From: an uncultured Alphaproteobacteria bacterium
GTDB lineage: Bacteria; Pseudomonadota; Alphaproteobacteria; Rhodobacterales; Rhodobacteraceae
Assembly (NCBI GenBank): GCA_902574225.1
Contig: CACGMO010000008.1
Location: forward strand, 20,001-70,383
DNA length: 50,383 bases
Reading direction: 5' to 3'
Position 1 is the first letter of the stretch. Every line of letters starts with the position of its first letter. Position numbers and translations under genes: made by a program. The notes under the pieces are model-generated. The model ran no database searches, had not been told where the DNA came from, and saw only the letters and a program-made list of their open reading frames with translations. Below are positions 8,687 to 16,619 of the stretch, in pieces.

Positions 8687-9079
8687 CTAACTCGAGATCT
8701 GCGTGAGATGCCCTTTCCACATTTTTTCTATCTGATAATACTCTCTTACCTCTGGTTTGAAGATGTGAACAATCACTGCTCCAAAATCTAGCAAAACCCA
8801 ATCTGCATTCTCCTTTCCCTCTACTTTGCAGTTAATGCGGAACAAACCTTTAACCCCTTCTTGAACCTTCTCAGCTAAGGCAATAACTTGTCTTTTAGAG
8901 GATCCCGATGCAATTAATATCTTTTCAAATTCAGAAAAGCTTTGATCTACCTTAATTTCGGTAATATCGACTGCTTTGTTTTGGTTCAAAGTTTTTTTAA
9001 TATAGCTAAGTAGATCTTTAGCGGAGTCCTTATCGTGTATTTTGGGCTTTAATCCTTTTTCTCTTTCTTTATTTTTCAG
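8687..9079 (-). CDS. rsfS: Ribosomal silencing factor RsfS, probable CTG start
   Basis: RsfS binds ribosomal protein L14 and blocks joining of ribosomal subunits in slow growth. The core FEKILIASGSSKRQVIALAEKV and the later DWVLLDFGAVIVHIFKPEVREYYQIEKMW are diagnostic. No ATG or GTG fits the family start. A TTG at 8989 would give only 100 residues and remove the conserved N-terminal helix (DLLSYIKKTLNQNKAVDI). The frame is open back to a TAG, and a CTG at 9079 sits 6 bases after a perfect AAAGGAG, giving 130 residues. I chose CTG for that reason; it is inference. The nadD gene that often precedes rsfS is absent. Confidence 0.85.
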   Translation of the reverse strand: MKNKEREKGLKPKIHDKDSAKDLLSYIKKTLNQNKAVDITEIKVDQSFSEFEKILIASGSSKRQVIALAEKVQEGVKGLFRINCKVEGKENADWVLLDFGAVIVHIFKPEVREYYQIEKMWKGHLTQISS

Positions 9080-9111
9080 CTTTTTCTCCTTTGGATACTA
9101 TGTCATCGAAA

Positions 9112-10053
9112 TTATATTTCTAAATTAAGTACATTATTCAATACAGTTTCAAAGAATTCATTCTCTTTTACTTCGTTAATGTAGTATGCATTCGGTAGAC
9201 GGTCAGTTACATTCCACCAATCCACAACTGTCATGCCCCTTGTTAATTCTGAGTTTACTTCAACCTCAACATTAACTAGCCTTCCGTTATATATTTCTGG
9301 CTTAAGTAAGTACACTATCACATTAGGATCATGTAAAGGACCACCTTGACTTCCATATTTTTCTACATCATATCTTTCAAAAAAATCTAAAAGCTTAGCG
9401 GCTTGTATAGCACTATTCTTTCCCGACATACGCAATTTCTCAAGAAAATTTCTTTGGACCAGTGTCTTATGTGTAACGTCTAACGGAAGCATTGTTATCT
9501 TCAGTCCACTTCCCAAAACTATTTTTGCTGCCTCTGGGTCCACGTAAATATTAAATTCTGCCGCGGGAGTAATATTTCCACCCTCAAAAAAGCCTCCCCC
9601 CATTAATACAATCTCTTCTATGGAGTCAATCAAAACAGAATCTTTTTTGAGTACTTTTGCTACATTTGTCAGCGGACCAAGAGCACAAATAGTAATTTTT
9701 TCATCTCTATATTTTTCTGTGCACTCAATTATAAAATCCACTGCATCTGTCGGCTCAAGTTCTTTTTTTTTAACCGATAGATCGGTTCCATCAAGTCCTG
9801 TTTTTCCATGCACATGCTCAGCAGTTATTAATTTTCTTTTCAGTGGAGCTTGACTGCCCCTAAACACTGGGACATTAAAAAAACCGCTTAGTTCACATAT
9901 TTTGAGTGCATTTACAGAAGTCAAGTCTAGAGGTACATTCCCTGCAACACAAGTAACACCCAGAACATTTAAATCTTTCTTCGCACCAAAAGCAGTCATC
10001 ATTGCTAACGCATCATCTTGACCAGGATCGGTATCAATTATTATTTTTCTCAA
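9112..10053 (-). CDS. Inosine-uridine preferring nucleoside hydrolase family protein
   Basis: This enzyme cleaves the N-glycosidic bond of ribonucleosides for salvage. The 313-residue protein has the calcium-binding DTDPGQDDALA signature at residues 7-17, LGPLTNVAKVL and EIVLMGGGFFEGGNITPAAEFNIYVDPEAA in the middle, and the C-terminal HDPNVIVYLL with the active-site His. The start is a TTG at 10053 preceded by GGAA; no ATG lies in a sensible place. It is 31 bases after ilvE and on the same strand. The exact nucleoside preference cannot be read from sequence. Confidence 0.9.
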   Translation of the reverse strand: MRKIIIDTDPGQDDALAMMTAFGAKKDLNVLGVTCVAGNVPLDLTSVNALKICELSGFFNVPVFRGSQAPLKRKLITAEHVHGKTGLDGTDLSVKKKELEPTDAVDFIIECTEKYRDEKITICALGPLTNVAKVLKKDSVLIDSIEEIVLMGGGFFEGGNITPAAEFNIYVDPEAAKIVLGSGLKITMLPLDVTHKTLVQRNFLEKLRMSGKNSAIQAAKLLDFFERYDVEKYGSQGGPLHDPNVIVYLLKPEIYNGRLVNVEVEVNSELTRGMTVVDWWNVTDRLPNAYYINEVKENEFFETVLNNVLNLEI

Positions 10054-10084
10054 ATCAATTTTTCCAAACTGCAGGCAATATCCC

Positions 10085-10954
10085 TCAAGATCTCACTTCT
10101 TTTTCATATTTATTAGCAACTTGCTTGGCTAATTCGCCGACCTCGAAATTAAATCGATCTATTTGTCCAACTGGTGTTACCTCGGCTGCCGTCCCAGTTA
10201 ACCAGCACTGCTCAAAACCCTCCAGCTCAGAGAGTTCAATATGTCTTTCAATAACTTCGACCCCAGCCTTTTCAAGAATTCCAATGACAGTTTGTCTAGT
10301 GATCCCATTTAAAAAGCAATCTGGCTTCGGAGTGTGTACTTTATTGTCTTTTACAAAAAATATATTTGCGCCCGTTGCTTCTGCTACGTAACCTCTATAG
10401 TCCAACATCAACGAGTCAGAGCACCCTTTAGCCTCAGCTGCATGCTTCGACATTGTGCAAATCATATACAGTCCAGATGCTTTTGCAAAGCAAGGTATTG
10501 TCTCTGGGCTTGGCCTTTTCCAATCTGAAATATCAAGCTTTGCGCCTTTCATTTTGGCGTCTCCATAATAAGCTCCCCATTCCCACGACGCAACTGCGAC
10601 CCTAACAGGGTTTCTAGATGACGCTACGCCCATATCGGGACCGGATCCACGCCATGCCACAGCCCGTACATAAGCATCTTTTTGTCGATTTGCTTCAAGA
10701 ACTTGGTTTTTGGCTATTTCAAGTTCATCAGCACTATAAGGGACTTCCATATCGACATACTCTGCAGATTTTCTCAACCTAACTGAGTGCTCGTAACTTT
10801 TATATATTTTCCCCCCATAAGCTCTTTCACCTTCAAATACAGATGAACCATAATGAAGAGCGTGAGTGAGTAAGTGGAATTTCGCTTCTTGCCACTCCAC
10901 TAGTTCCCCATCAATCCAAATTTTTCCCTTTAAATTTTCATAAGAATCAACCAT
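10085..10954 (-). CDS. ilvE: Branched-chain amino acid aminotransferase
   Basis: IlvE is a PLP-dependent transaminase that makes valine, leucine and isoleucine from their oxoacids. The 289-residue length is normal. SSVFEGERAYGG (about 37-48) and CFAKASGLYMIC are present, with PLP-binding Lys158 in FAKASGLY. The class-IV signature continues through EATGANIFFVKDNKVHTP. GAGG precedes the ATG. It is divergent from the response regulator at 11118, an arrangement I recall from Rhodobacterales, where a MarR-type gene lies between them; none fits in the gap here. Confidence 0.93.
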   Translation of the reverse strand: MVDSYENLKGKIWIDGELVEWQEAKFHLLTHALHYGSSVFEGERAYGGKIYKSYEHSVRLRKSAEYVDMEVPYSADELEIAKNQVLEANRQKDAYVRAVAWRGSGPDMGVASSRNPVRVAVASWEWGAYYGDAKMKGAKLDISDWKRPSPETIPCFAKASGLYMICTMSKHAAEAKGCSDSLMLDYRGYVAEATGANIFFVKDNKVHTPKPDCFLNGITRQTVIGILEKAGVEVIERHIELSELEGFEQCWLTGTAAEVTPVGQIDRFNFEVGELAKQVANKYEKEVRS

Positions 10955-11117
10955 TAAAAGTTACCTCACTATTTTACTTAACACTGCATACCGAAATTTT
11001 CTTAATTTTTCCAGAATTTGATTCTGTGGCCATGTAAACTTTTCTATGCATTGCGTATATTATAATGATATTGGTAGAAAGATAAAGACACTCCAAGTTA
11101 ATCGAAGGAGGATTAAT

Positions 11118-11819
11118 TTGCCTCGAAACACAGCACATTTATTGCTCGTTGATGATGATAAACGTATTTTATCCCTGCTCAGTGCTTATTTGAGTAAAAA
11201 TGAGTTTCTAATTTCGAGTGCACGGAATTCTACAGAGGCTAGATGTCTTTTAGATTACTTTGAATTTGATTTATTAGTAATAGACATAATGATGCCAGGA
11301 GAAAGTGGCCTTGATTTGTTGGAGAGCATTAGGAAACAAAAAAGCGTCCCAGCTATTTTTCTATCGGCAAAAGGAGAGTCCAAAGACAAAATTTCTGGTC
11401 TAGAAATAGGTGCCGATGATTATCTGTCAAAACCGTTTGAGCCAAAAGAACTCTTGCTTAGATTGGAAAGATTGTTGATAAGAAATGAAAAGGGAGGTTC
11501 CAATAAATCTGGAAAGAGTATTGAGATTGGAAATAAAATCTTTGACTTTCAAAGATTAGAGCTCTACCACGAAAACCATTTAATAAAGCTTACAAACCTT
11601 GAAGCTAGCCTATTAAATTTATTTGCGCTTAATCCCGAAAAAATAATTAGTAGGGAAATGGTCATCAATGACTTAGATCTAAGTCAGGGAAGACAAGATC
11701 TTAATGAAAGAAATGTTGATGTACAGATCACAAGGCTACGTAAAAAAATAGAAACAGACCCAACAAACCCACGGCATTTAAAGACCATTAGAGGCAGAGG
11801 CTACCGCTTTCTTCCATAA
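11118..11819 (+). CDS. OmpR/PetR-like two-component response regulator
   Basis: This transcription factor has an N-terminal receiver domain and a C-terminal winged-helix DNA-binding domain. With the TTG start at 11118, preceded by GAAGGAGG at the right spacing, it has 233 residues. The acidic pocket is VDDDK (12-14), the phosphoacceptor is Asp56 in LVIDIMMPGESG, and the conserved Lys lies in YLSKPFEP. The winged helix ends in RRGRGYRF-like RGRGYRFLP, with NVDVQITRLRKKIE as recognition helix. An upstream in-frame ATG at 11046 lacks a ribosome-binding site and adds 24 residues unlike the family. No sensor kinase lies in the window, so it is an orphan here. Confidence 0.88.
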   Translation: MPRNTAHLLLVDDDKRILSLLSAYLSKNEFLISSARNSTEARCLLDYFEFDLLVIDIMMPGESGLDLLESIRKQKSVPAIFLSAKGESKDKISGLEIGADDYLSKPFEPKELLLRLERLLIRNEKGGSNKSGKSIEIGNKIFDFQRLELYHENHLIKLTNLEASLLNLFALNPEKIISREMVINDLDLSQGRQDLNERNVDVQITRLRKKIETDPTNPRHLKTIRGRGYRFLP

Positions 11820-11826
11820 ATCAGTA

Positions 11827-12369
11827 TCATTTACCTCTACTGGTTCCCCAAATATGTTCGGCAAGCACATACCCACGAATATTTTTTATTCGAATGAAAC
11901 ACCATAAACCCTCACATTTGATTAACTTTCCAATTACTTCTCTTTTCAAAATTGCTTTACCTAAAGAATCAAAACCTGCTTTGTTTCTTAAAAGAGTTTC
12001 TTCCTTGTTTACGATAATATATCTTGATCCAGAAAGTAGATCTTTATAAATCCAGCCTGTATAGCCTTCAAAATCAGTTACCTTTCTCCAGTGACCAAAC
12101 TCACCCACAATCATGACTGGCAAGTGTTTTCTTTGGTAAACCCAATCAATTTTATAATCTAAACTGGGCCCTCTTCTCAAATTTACTTTATTGCCTTTCA
12201 GAGATACAAACCTAGGTAGTGGAAGTCCTGTTTTTTTGCTAATTATAGACCCGCTACTTGCAGACATAGCGTTGACTATGAGAAATAAATTAATTAACAG
12301 TATTATGAGAATTATTTTTGAAAACGTTTTGATATTAGATAAAATATCTATATTACTTGTTAGACACAT
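11827..12369 (-). CDS. Secreted or membrane-anchored bacterial SH3-domain protein
   Basis: This 180-residue protein has a single N-terminal hydrophobic segment (about residues 13-33, IILIILLINLFLIVNAMSAS), which is a signal peptide or anchor. Two SH3-like repeats follow: the first contains VSLKGNKVNLRRGPSLDYKIDWVY...GWIYKDLLSG and the second TLLRNKAG...GYVLAEHIWG. Such domains bind cell-wall or protein ligands in the periplasm. I chose ATG 12369, since an open frame upstream to 12447 would overlap the divergent dehydrogenase start. Pairing with a glyoxylate-reductase-like gene recurs in alphaproteobacteria as far as I recall. The precise role is unknown. Confidence 0.75.
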   Translation of the reverse strand: MCLTSNIDILSNIKTFSKIILIILLINLFLIVNAMSASSGSIISKKTGLPLPRFVSLKGNKVNLRRGPSLDYKIDWVYQRKHLPVMIVGEFGHWRKVTDFEGYTGWIYKDLLSGSRYIIVNKEETLLRNKAGFDSLGKAILKREVIGKLIKCEGLWCFIRIKNIRGYVLAEHIWGTSRGK

Positions 12370-12408
12370 AATAAAAAAATACCAAAAAAGATCACATAAG
12401 CAACAGCA

Positions 12409-13389
12409 ATGAAAAATCCCAAAGTGATAATTACAAGGAGGTTGCAAGACCGGGTCGAAAAGAGAATGAAAGAGCTGTTCAACGTTGATCTATCTAGTGC
12501 AGAATATCCCATAAGTAAGCAAGAATTATTATCAGCTGTAAAAGATGCAGAAATTCTTGTGCCCACAATCGGTGATAAAATAGACGCAAGTATTTTGAGT
12601 GCAGCAAGTTCTAAACTAAAGCTGATTGCAAACTATGGGGCAGGCTATGATCATATTGATATAAAAACGGCTCTACAAAGAGGTATCATTGTTACCAACA
12701 CCCCTAGTGTTTTAACCACTGACACAGCTGATATGACAATGGCTCTGATTTTGGCAATACCCAGAAAGTTAAGAGAGGGTCACGAAGAGATGCAGTCTGG
12801 TAACTGGAAAGGCTGGAGCCCATCCGCGATGATTGGGATGAGGATTACAGGAAAAAAACTAGGGATTCTAGGAATGGGTAGAATTGGCCAGGCAATTGCA
12901 AAGAGAGCAAGAGCATTTGATCTGAATATAAACTACCATAACAGAAGACGCTTACACAAAAATATTGAAAAAAGCTTATCAGCAACGTACTGGGAAAATT
13001 TAGAGGAAATGCTGTCAGCTGTTGATATTTTAGTTGTTAGCGCCTCACTAAATTCATCTTCTTTATATTTACTAAATGCGAAATGTCTTGGGAAAATGAA
13101 GCGCGACGCATATTTAGTAAATATTTCTAGAGGGGAGATCATAGATCAGAAAGCTTTAGTAAGACAACTTAAGGATGGGCGATTGGGAGGAGCTGGACTT
13201 GATGTTTATGATAGCGAAGAAGTAATAGGTTCTGACTTTAAAAGTTTGAAAAACGTTTTCCTTTTGCCTCACATGGGGTCTTCTACATTAGAGGGAAGAA
13301 TCGAGATGGGAGAAAAAGTGATAATTAATATAAAAACATATTTGGATGGTCACCGCCCCCCTGATCAAATAGTGCCGAGTATGCTATAA
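12409..13389 (+). CDS. D-2-hydroxyacid dehydrogenase (glyoxylate/hydroxypyruvate reductase type)
   Basis: This is an NAD(P)-dependent reductase of 2-oxoacids, most like D-glycerate dehydrogenases that reduce glyoxylate or hydroxypyruvate. The 326-residue protein has the substrate-binding IANYGAGYDHID (about 77-88), the Rossmann motif LGILGMGRIGQAIAKRA near 145-161, the catalytic Arg in VNISRGEIID, Glu in the AGLDVYDSEE segment, and His in LLPHMGSST. It ends one base before the stop of the convergent moeB, so the pair has no intergenic space. Its substrate is inferred from family resemblance only. Confidence 0.87.
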   Translation: MKNPKVIITRRLQDRVEKRMKELFNVDLSSAEYPISKQELLSAVKDAEILVPTIGDKIDASILSAASSKLKLIANYGAGYDHIDIKTALQRGIIVTNTPSVLTTDTADMTMALILAIPRKLREGHEEMQSGNWKGWSPSAMIGMRITGKKLGILGMGRIGQAIAKRARAFDLNINYHNRRRLHKNIEKSLSATYWENLEEMLSAVDILVVSASLNSSSLYLLNAKCLGKMKRDAYLVNISRGEIIDQKALVRQLKDGRLGGAGLDVYDSEEVIGSDFKSLKNVFLLPHMGSSTLEGRIEMGEKVIINIKTYLDGHRPPDQIVPSML

Positions 13390-14151
13390 CTAAACGACGT
13401 TTTGACACGTACTACATTGTTCACTTTTTTTTGTATATAAAATCTCTGTCGCTCCATTGAGAGCATCACAAATTAGGAGCTTATTTGTTAGCTGTTGCCC
13501 TGTCTCACATATGAGCTTAATTGTCTCTGCTACCATGAAGGTTCCGACTAAAGAGGTAGTTACGCCCAGAACACCCTCTGAGCTACAATCAAAAAAAGAA
13601 GACCTTATTTCGGAACTTGTAAAGACACAGTCAAAGCACGCACTATTCTTATAAACAAACAAACTCACAAGACCTTCCCAACCAGATACCCCTCCGAATA
13701 TGAGAGGTTTACGCTCCTCAACGCAGTGCTTATTAATGAGTTTTCTAGTCTCGAAATTGTCAGTACCATCCAAAACTACATCGTATTCACTAATTATTTT
13801 TGAAGTGCTGCCTCCACTTAAAAAAAAGTTATACTCAGTTATTTCAACATTTTTATTCAGTTTTTTGACAAAATTTGATGCAACACTTACTTTCTTTCTT
13901 CCAATATCTTCATATTTATAAATTGTCTGTCTCTGTAAATTAGATAGTGCGACAGTATCTTGATCAACTAAGCCAATTTTACCAATTCCTGCAGCAGCTA
14001 AGTGTTGAAGAACAGTGGAGCCTATTCCCCCTAAACCAATAAGAAGTACCTTAGCTTGCCCCAATTTTTTCTGACCTTGACCACCAATATTCTTTATTAA
14101 AATATGCCTTTTATAGCGTTCAAAATATTCATTATCTATTTGACTATCCAT
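13390..14151 (-). CDS. moeB: ThiF/MoeB family E1-like adenylyltransferase
   Basis: These enzymes adenylate the C-terminal glycine of ubiquitin-like sulfur carriers (MoaD or ThiS) for molybdopterin or thiamine synthesis. The 253-residue protein has the nucleotide loop VLLIGLGGIGSTVLQHLAAAGIG near 34-56, NLQRQTIY, the adenylate-binding DGTDNFETRKLIN, and two zinc-binding pairs, CFDC and the C-terminal CSTC. That length and the absence of a rhodanese domain point to MoeB or ThiF rather than MoeZ. No moa or thi partner lies in the window, so the pathway assignment stays open. Confidence 0.85.
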   Translation of the reverse strand: MDSQIDNEYFERYKRHILIKNIGGQGQKKLGQAKVLLIGLGGIGSTVLQHLAAAGIGKIGLVDQDTVALSNLQRQTIYKYEDIGRKKVSVASNFVKKLNKNVEITEYNFFLSGGSTSKIISEYDVVLDGTDNFETRKLINKHCVEERKPLIFGGVSGWEGLVSLFVYKNSACFDCVFTSSEIRSSFFDCSSEGVLGVTTSLVGTFMVAETIKLICETGQQLTNKLLICDALNGATEILYTKKSEQCSTCQNVV

Positions 14152-14232
14152 TTATAAATTCACAACAATCTAACCCTGTATGAAATTTGCTGAAAATAAC
14201 AAGTTTATTTCACCCATACCAAACAAAAAATT

Positions 14233-14883
14233 CTAACATGAAAATTCCTCAACTATTTTTTTACAAATTAGCTTTGCGATCCCTTCCTTACTCTGTCTCG
14301 CAACTTTAACTTCTTCGTTTTTTTTTATTATAATCACTTCATTCTCCCCGCCACCCATATTATTGCTTTCAGCAGTTACTTTATTTGCCACAATCCAATC
14401 ACATCCTTTATTTTTCAACTTCAATCGAGCATTAGTTAACAAATCATTAGTCTCAGCCGCGAAGCCAATAACCAGATTGGGTCTATTTTCAGCGACGCAA
14501 ATGTTTTTTAAAATGTCTGGATTCTCTACTAATTCCAAAAATTGTGGTTTACTTATCGAGCTTTTCTTTATTTTTGTTGTCGCCTTCTCTTTTGGCCGCC
14601 AATCGCTAACTGCTGCTGCACATATAGCAATATCAAATGGCCCCGTTTCAATAACCGCGTCATTCATTTGCACAGCACTTTCTACGCTAATAACCTTACT
14701 TAATCTGGAAAGGTCCAGGTTTACCGGACCTATTACTAATGTAACGTCCGCTTTAAGCTTCTGAAGACACTTTGCAATTTCGACCCCTTGTTTACCAGAG
14801 CTTCTATTTCCAATATACCTTATATCGTCTAAATATTCATAGGTTGGCCCAGCGGTAACCAAAATTTTTTTTGATTTTAACAC
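14233..14883 (-). CDS. coaB: Phosphopantothenate-cysteine ligase CoaB (separate from CoaC)
   Basis: CoaB joins 4'-phosphopantothenate to cysteine using CTP, a step of coenzyme A synthesis. The 216-residue protein matches the C-terminal half of the usual fused CoaBC. It has KILVTAGPTYEYLDDIRYIGNRSSGKQG at the N-terminus, ICAAAVSDWRP in the middle, IGFAAET, and the conserved Lys-rich RLKLKNKGCDWIVANKV near residues 155-171. The start is GTG at 14883, directly after TAA TAA that ends coaC in the same reading frame, with no ribosome-binding site of its own. Translation probably depends on termination-reinitiation. All visible motifs are intact, so it is likely functional. Confidence 0.9.
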   Translation of the reverse strand: MLKSKKILVTAGPTYEYLDDIRYIGNRSSGKQGVEIAKCLQKLKADVTLVIGPVNLDLSRLSKVISVESAVQMNDAVIETGPFDIAICAAAVSDWRPKEKATTKIKKSSISKPQFLELVENPDILKNICVAENRPNLVIGFAAETNDLLTNARLKLKNKGCDWIVANKVTAESNNMGGGENEVIIIKKNEEVKVARQSKEGIAKLICKKIVEEFSC

Positions 14884-14886
14884 TTA

Positions 14887-15429
14887 TTAATACTTCGTAA
14901 CTAAGGTTTGAAAAATTTGTTGTGGTTCCATCATTCGACCCATTCCAAACTCTCCACAGGCCATTTCACCCTCTGTAGGACCCAAAAATTCACATCCATT
15001 TGATATCAGCGTCTCGATATTTTTTTGAAATAATTTATTTTCCCACATTCTAACATTCATTGAGGGGGCAAAAACTATCTGCTTAGTGGTTGCCATCAAT
15101 AGTGTTTGTGCAAGATCAGCTGCTAGTCCATTAGCAACTGACGAAATGATGTTAGCTGTTGCTGGAGCCACCAAAACTAAGTCGGGCCATCTCGCTAACT
15201 CTATATGGCCCATTTTCATTTCTTGTTCACGATCTTCAAGACTTGTTCTCAAAGAGTTGCCGGATAGGTATTCTATAGACGCGGATGTTACAAACGTCAT
15301 GGCATTGTCAGTAGCAACACATTTTATTTGCTTACCAGCCTTTTTAAAAAGCCGTATCAATTCTAAAGACTTGTAGGCGGCTATTCCCCCTGATATGACT
15401 AATAAAACTTTATCCATATTCACGCTCAT
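14887..15429 (-). CDS. coaC: Phosphopantothenoylcysteine decarboxylase CoaC (separate from CoaB)
   Basis: CoaC is an FMN enzyme that decarboxylates 4'-phosphopantothenoylcysteine to 4'-phosphopantetheine. The 180-residue protein has the flavin-binding SGGIAAYK at 13-20, catalytic His75 in GHIELARWPD, APATANIISSVANGLAADL at 88-106, PSMNVRMW at 122-129, and the substrate-clamp Cys158 in GEMACGEFGMGRM. It ends in TAA TAA just where a fused protein would continue into CoaB, and coaB follows in the same frame. Most proteobacteria, including alphaproteobacteria, encode one fused CoaBC of about 400 residues. Confidence 0.92.
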   Translation of the reverse strand: MSVNMDKVLLVISGGIAAYKSLELIRLFKKAGKQIKCVATDNAMTFVTSASIEYLSGNSLRTSLEDREQEMKMGHIELARWPDLVLVAPATANIISSVANGLAADLAQTLLMATTKQIVFAPSMNVRMWENKLFQKNIETLISNGCEFLGPTEGEMACGEFGMGRMMEPQQIFQTLVTKY

Positions 15430-15482
15430 CTAGTTATTATACTAAATTAAGCGGAAAATGTATGGTGTTCAATATTTTGTGA

Positions 15483-16358
15483 CTAAATAATTGATGCTGA
15501 TCTAATACCCTTGCGAGTTTCGAAATGCTTTCTAAGCTTTTTTAGAGCCTCAGCTTCCAATTGTCTTACTCTTTCTTTGGATACTCCCAGTTCGCCACCG
15601 ATAGAGTCTAACGTCCTAGGTTTATCACGTAGTTTACGTTCTACCACGATAGTCTTTTCCCTATCGTTTAAAGTTTCTATCGCTTCCGCAATCCAAGTTC
15701 TGACTGTTCCATCATCCTTACTTCTCTCAACTCTATGAGCACCGTAGGAATTTTCGTCTTCAATCGTCTCAATCCATTCTCTACCTTCTTCTCCTTGTTG
15801 GAGCGAATTGAGTGAAAAGTCACCCCCTGAAAGTCTTGTATCCATCATTTCTACATCTCTTAGAGATACTCCCATCTTTTCAGCGACCATTTTGTTCAGA
15901 GAGCCATAATCCACTGTGGCACCTGAACTATCGAATTCGCGTTCTATTTGGGATCTAACACGCTTTAAATTAAAAAACAGGGATTTTTGCGACGCTGTTG
16001 ATCCTGTCCTTACCAAGGACCAATTTCTGAGGACAAAGTCTTGTATAGATGCTTTAATCCACCAAGTAGCATAGGTTGAAAATCGTACGCCTCTTTCTGG
16101 ATCAAATTTTTCAGCTGCTTTCATCAGCCCTATTCCAGCCTCTTGGATCAACTCGTTAGTATCTACACCGTATTTTACATATTTCGAAGCCATAGAGACT
16201 GCTAATCTCATATAAGCATTGACCAATCTGTGTAGTGATTTCTCACAACCATCTCTATGCCATCTCCTAGCTAAGTCAAGCTCTATATCTGGCTCAAGCA
16301 TCTCGGCTTTCATTGCCTTGGAAGTTAAAGATTGGTAACTTTTTTGTGATTTAGTCAT
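15483..16358 (-). CDS. rpoH: RNA polymerase sigma factor RpoH (sigma-32)
   Basis: RpoH directs RNA polymerase to heat-shock promoters. The 291-residue protein has sigma region 2 (MRLAVSMASKYVKYGVDTNELIQEAGIGLMKAAEKFDPERGVRFSTYATWWIKASIQDF, about 49-108), the RpoH-specific box QKSLFFNLKR near 123-132, and region 4 with LGVSKERVRQLEAEALKKLR near the C-terminus. The box separates it from RpoD and other group 2 sigmas. A nearby sigma-32-like promoter precedes clpB. Several alphaproteobacteria have more than one RpoH; which copy this is cannot be told. Confidence 0.94.
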   Translation of the reverse strand: MTKSQKSYQSLTSKAMKAEMLEPDIELDLARRWHRDGCEKSLHRLVNAYMRLAVSMASKYVKYGVDTNELIQEAGIGLMKAAEKFDPERGVRFSTYATWWIKASIQDFVLRNWSLVRTGSTASQKSLFFNLKRVRSQIEREFDSSGATVDYGSLNKMVAEKMGVSLRDVEMMDTRLSGGDFSLNSLQQGEEGREWIETIEDENSYGAHRVERSKDDGTVRTWIAEAIETLNDREKTIVVERKLRDKPRTLDSIGGELGVSKERVRQLEAEALKKLRKHFETRKGIRSASII

Positions 16359-16467
16359 GATTGTGCCCTTTCAGGATCGTAACATAAAGGTAACTCGCCT
16401 ATTTTTGAATAGCACAAGATGCATATCATTCATGCGTTTTTCGCATATCGTTCACGTTTCATGGTTT

Positions 16468-16599
16468 TTAATAGCCTGCGATAGCGCCCCCTACCATGTC
16501 AAGGTCAGCACCCAAACCGCTTATTGCTCCACCAACAGTACCGCAGCTAGGCAGACATAGAATGGCAAAAAACAAACCACATAGCACTAGTTTTTTCAT
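16468..16599 (-). CDS. Entericidin-like small lipoprotein
   Basis: This 43-residue ORF begins MKKLVLCGLFFAILCLPSC, a signal peptide ending in a lipobox (LPSC, Cys19 as the lipidated residue). It continues with a small Gly/Ala-rich mature part (GTVGGAISGLGADLDMVGGAIAGY), as in entericidin A/B family membrane lipoproteins. A ribosome-binding site GGGAG lies 7 bases before the ATG at 16599. It lies between rmuC and rpoH, all on one strand. Entericidins are linked to stationary-phase lysis or membrane stress in enterics; a role here is not shown. Confidence 0.78.
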   Translation of the reverse strand: MKKLVLCGLFFAILCLPSCGTVGGAISGLGADLDMVGGAIAGY

Positions 16600-16619
16600 T
16601 TTTTACTCCCATTTTTTGA

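Noticed and set aside
11041-11070. TATAAT box (11061-11066) before the response regulator
   Set aside because: No acceptable -35 box at 16-18 bases, so I do not call a promoter.
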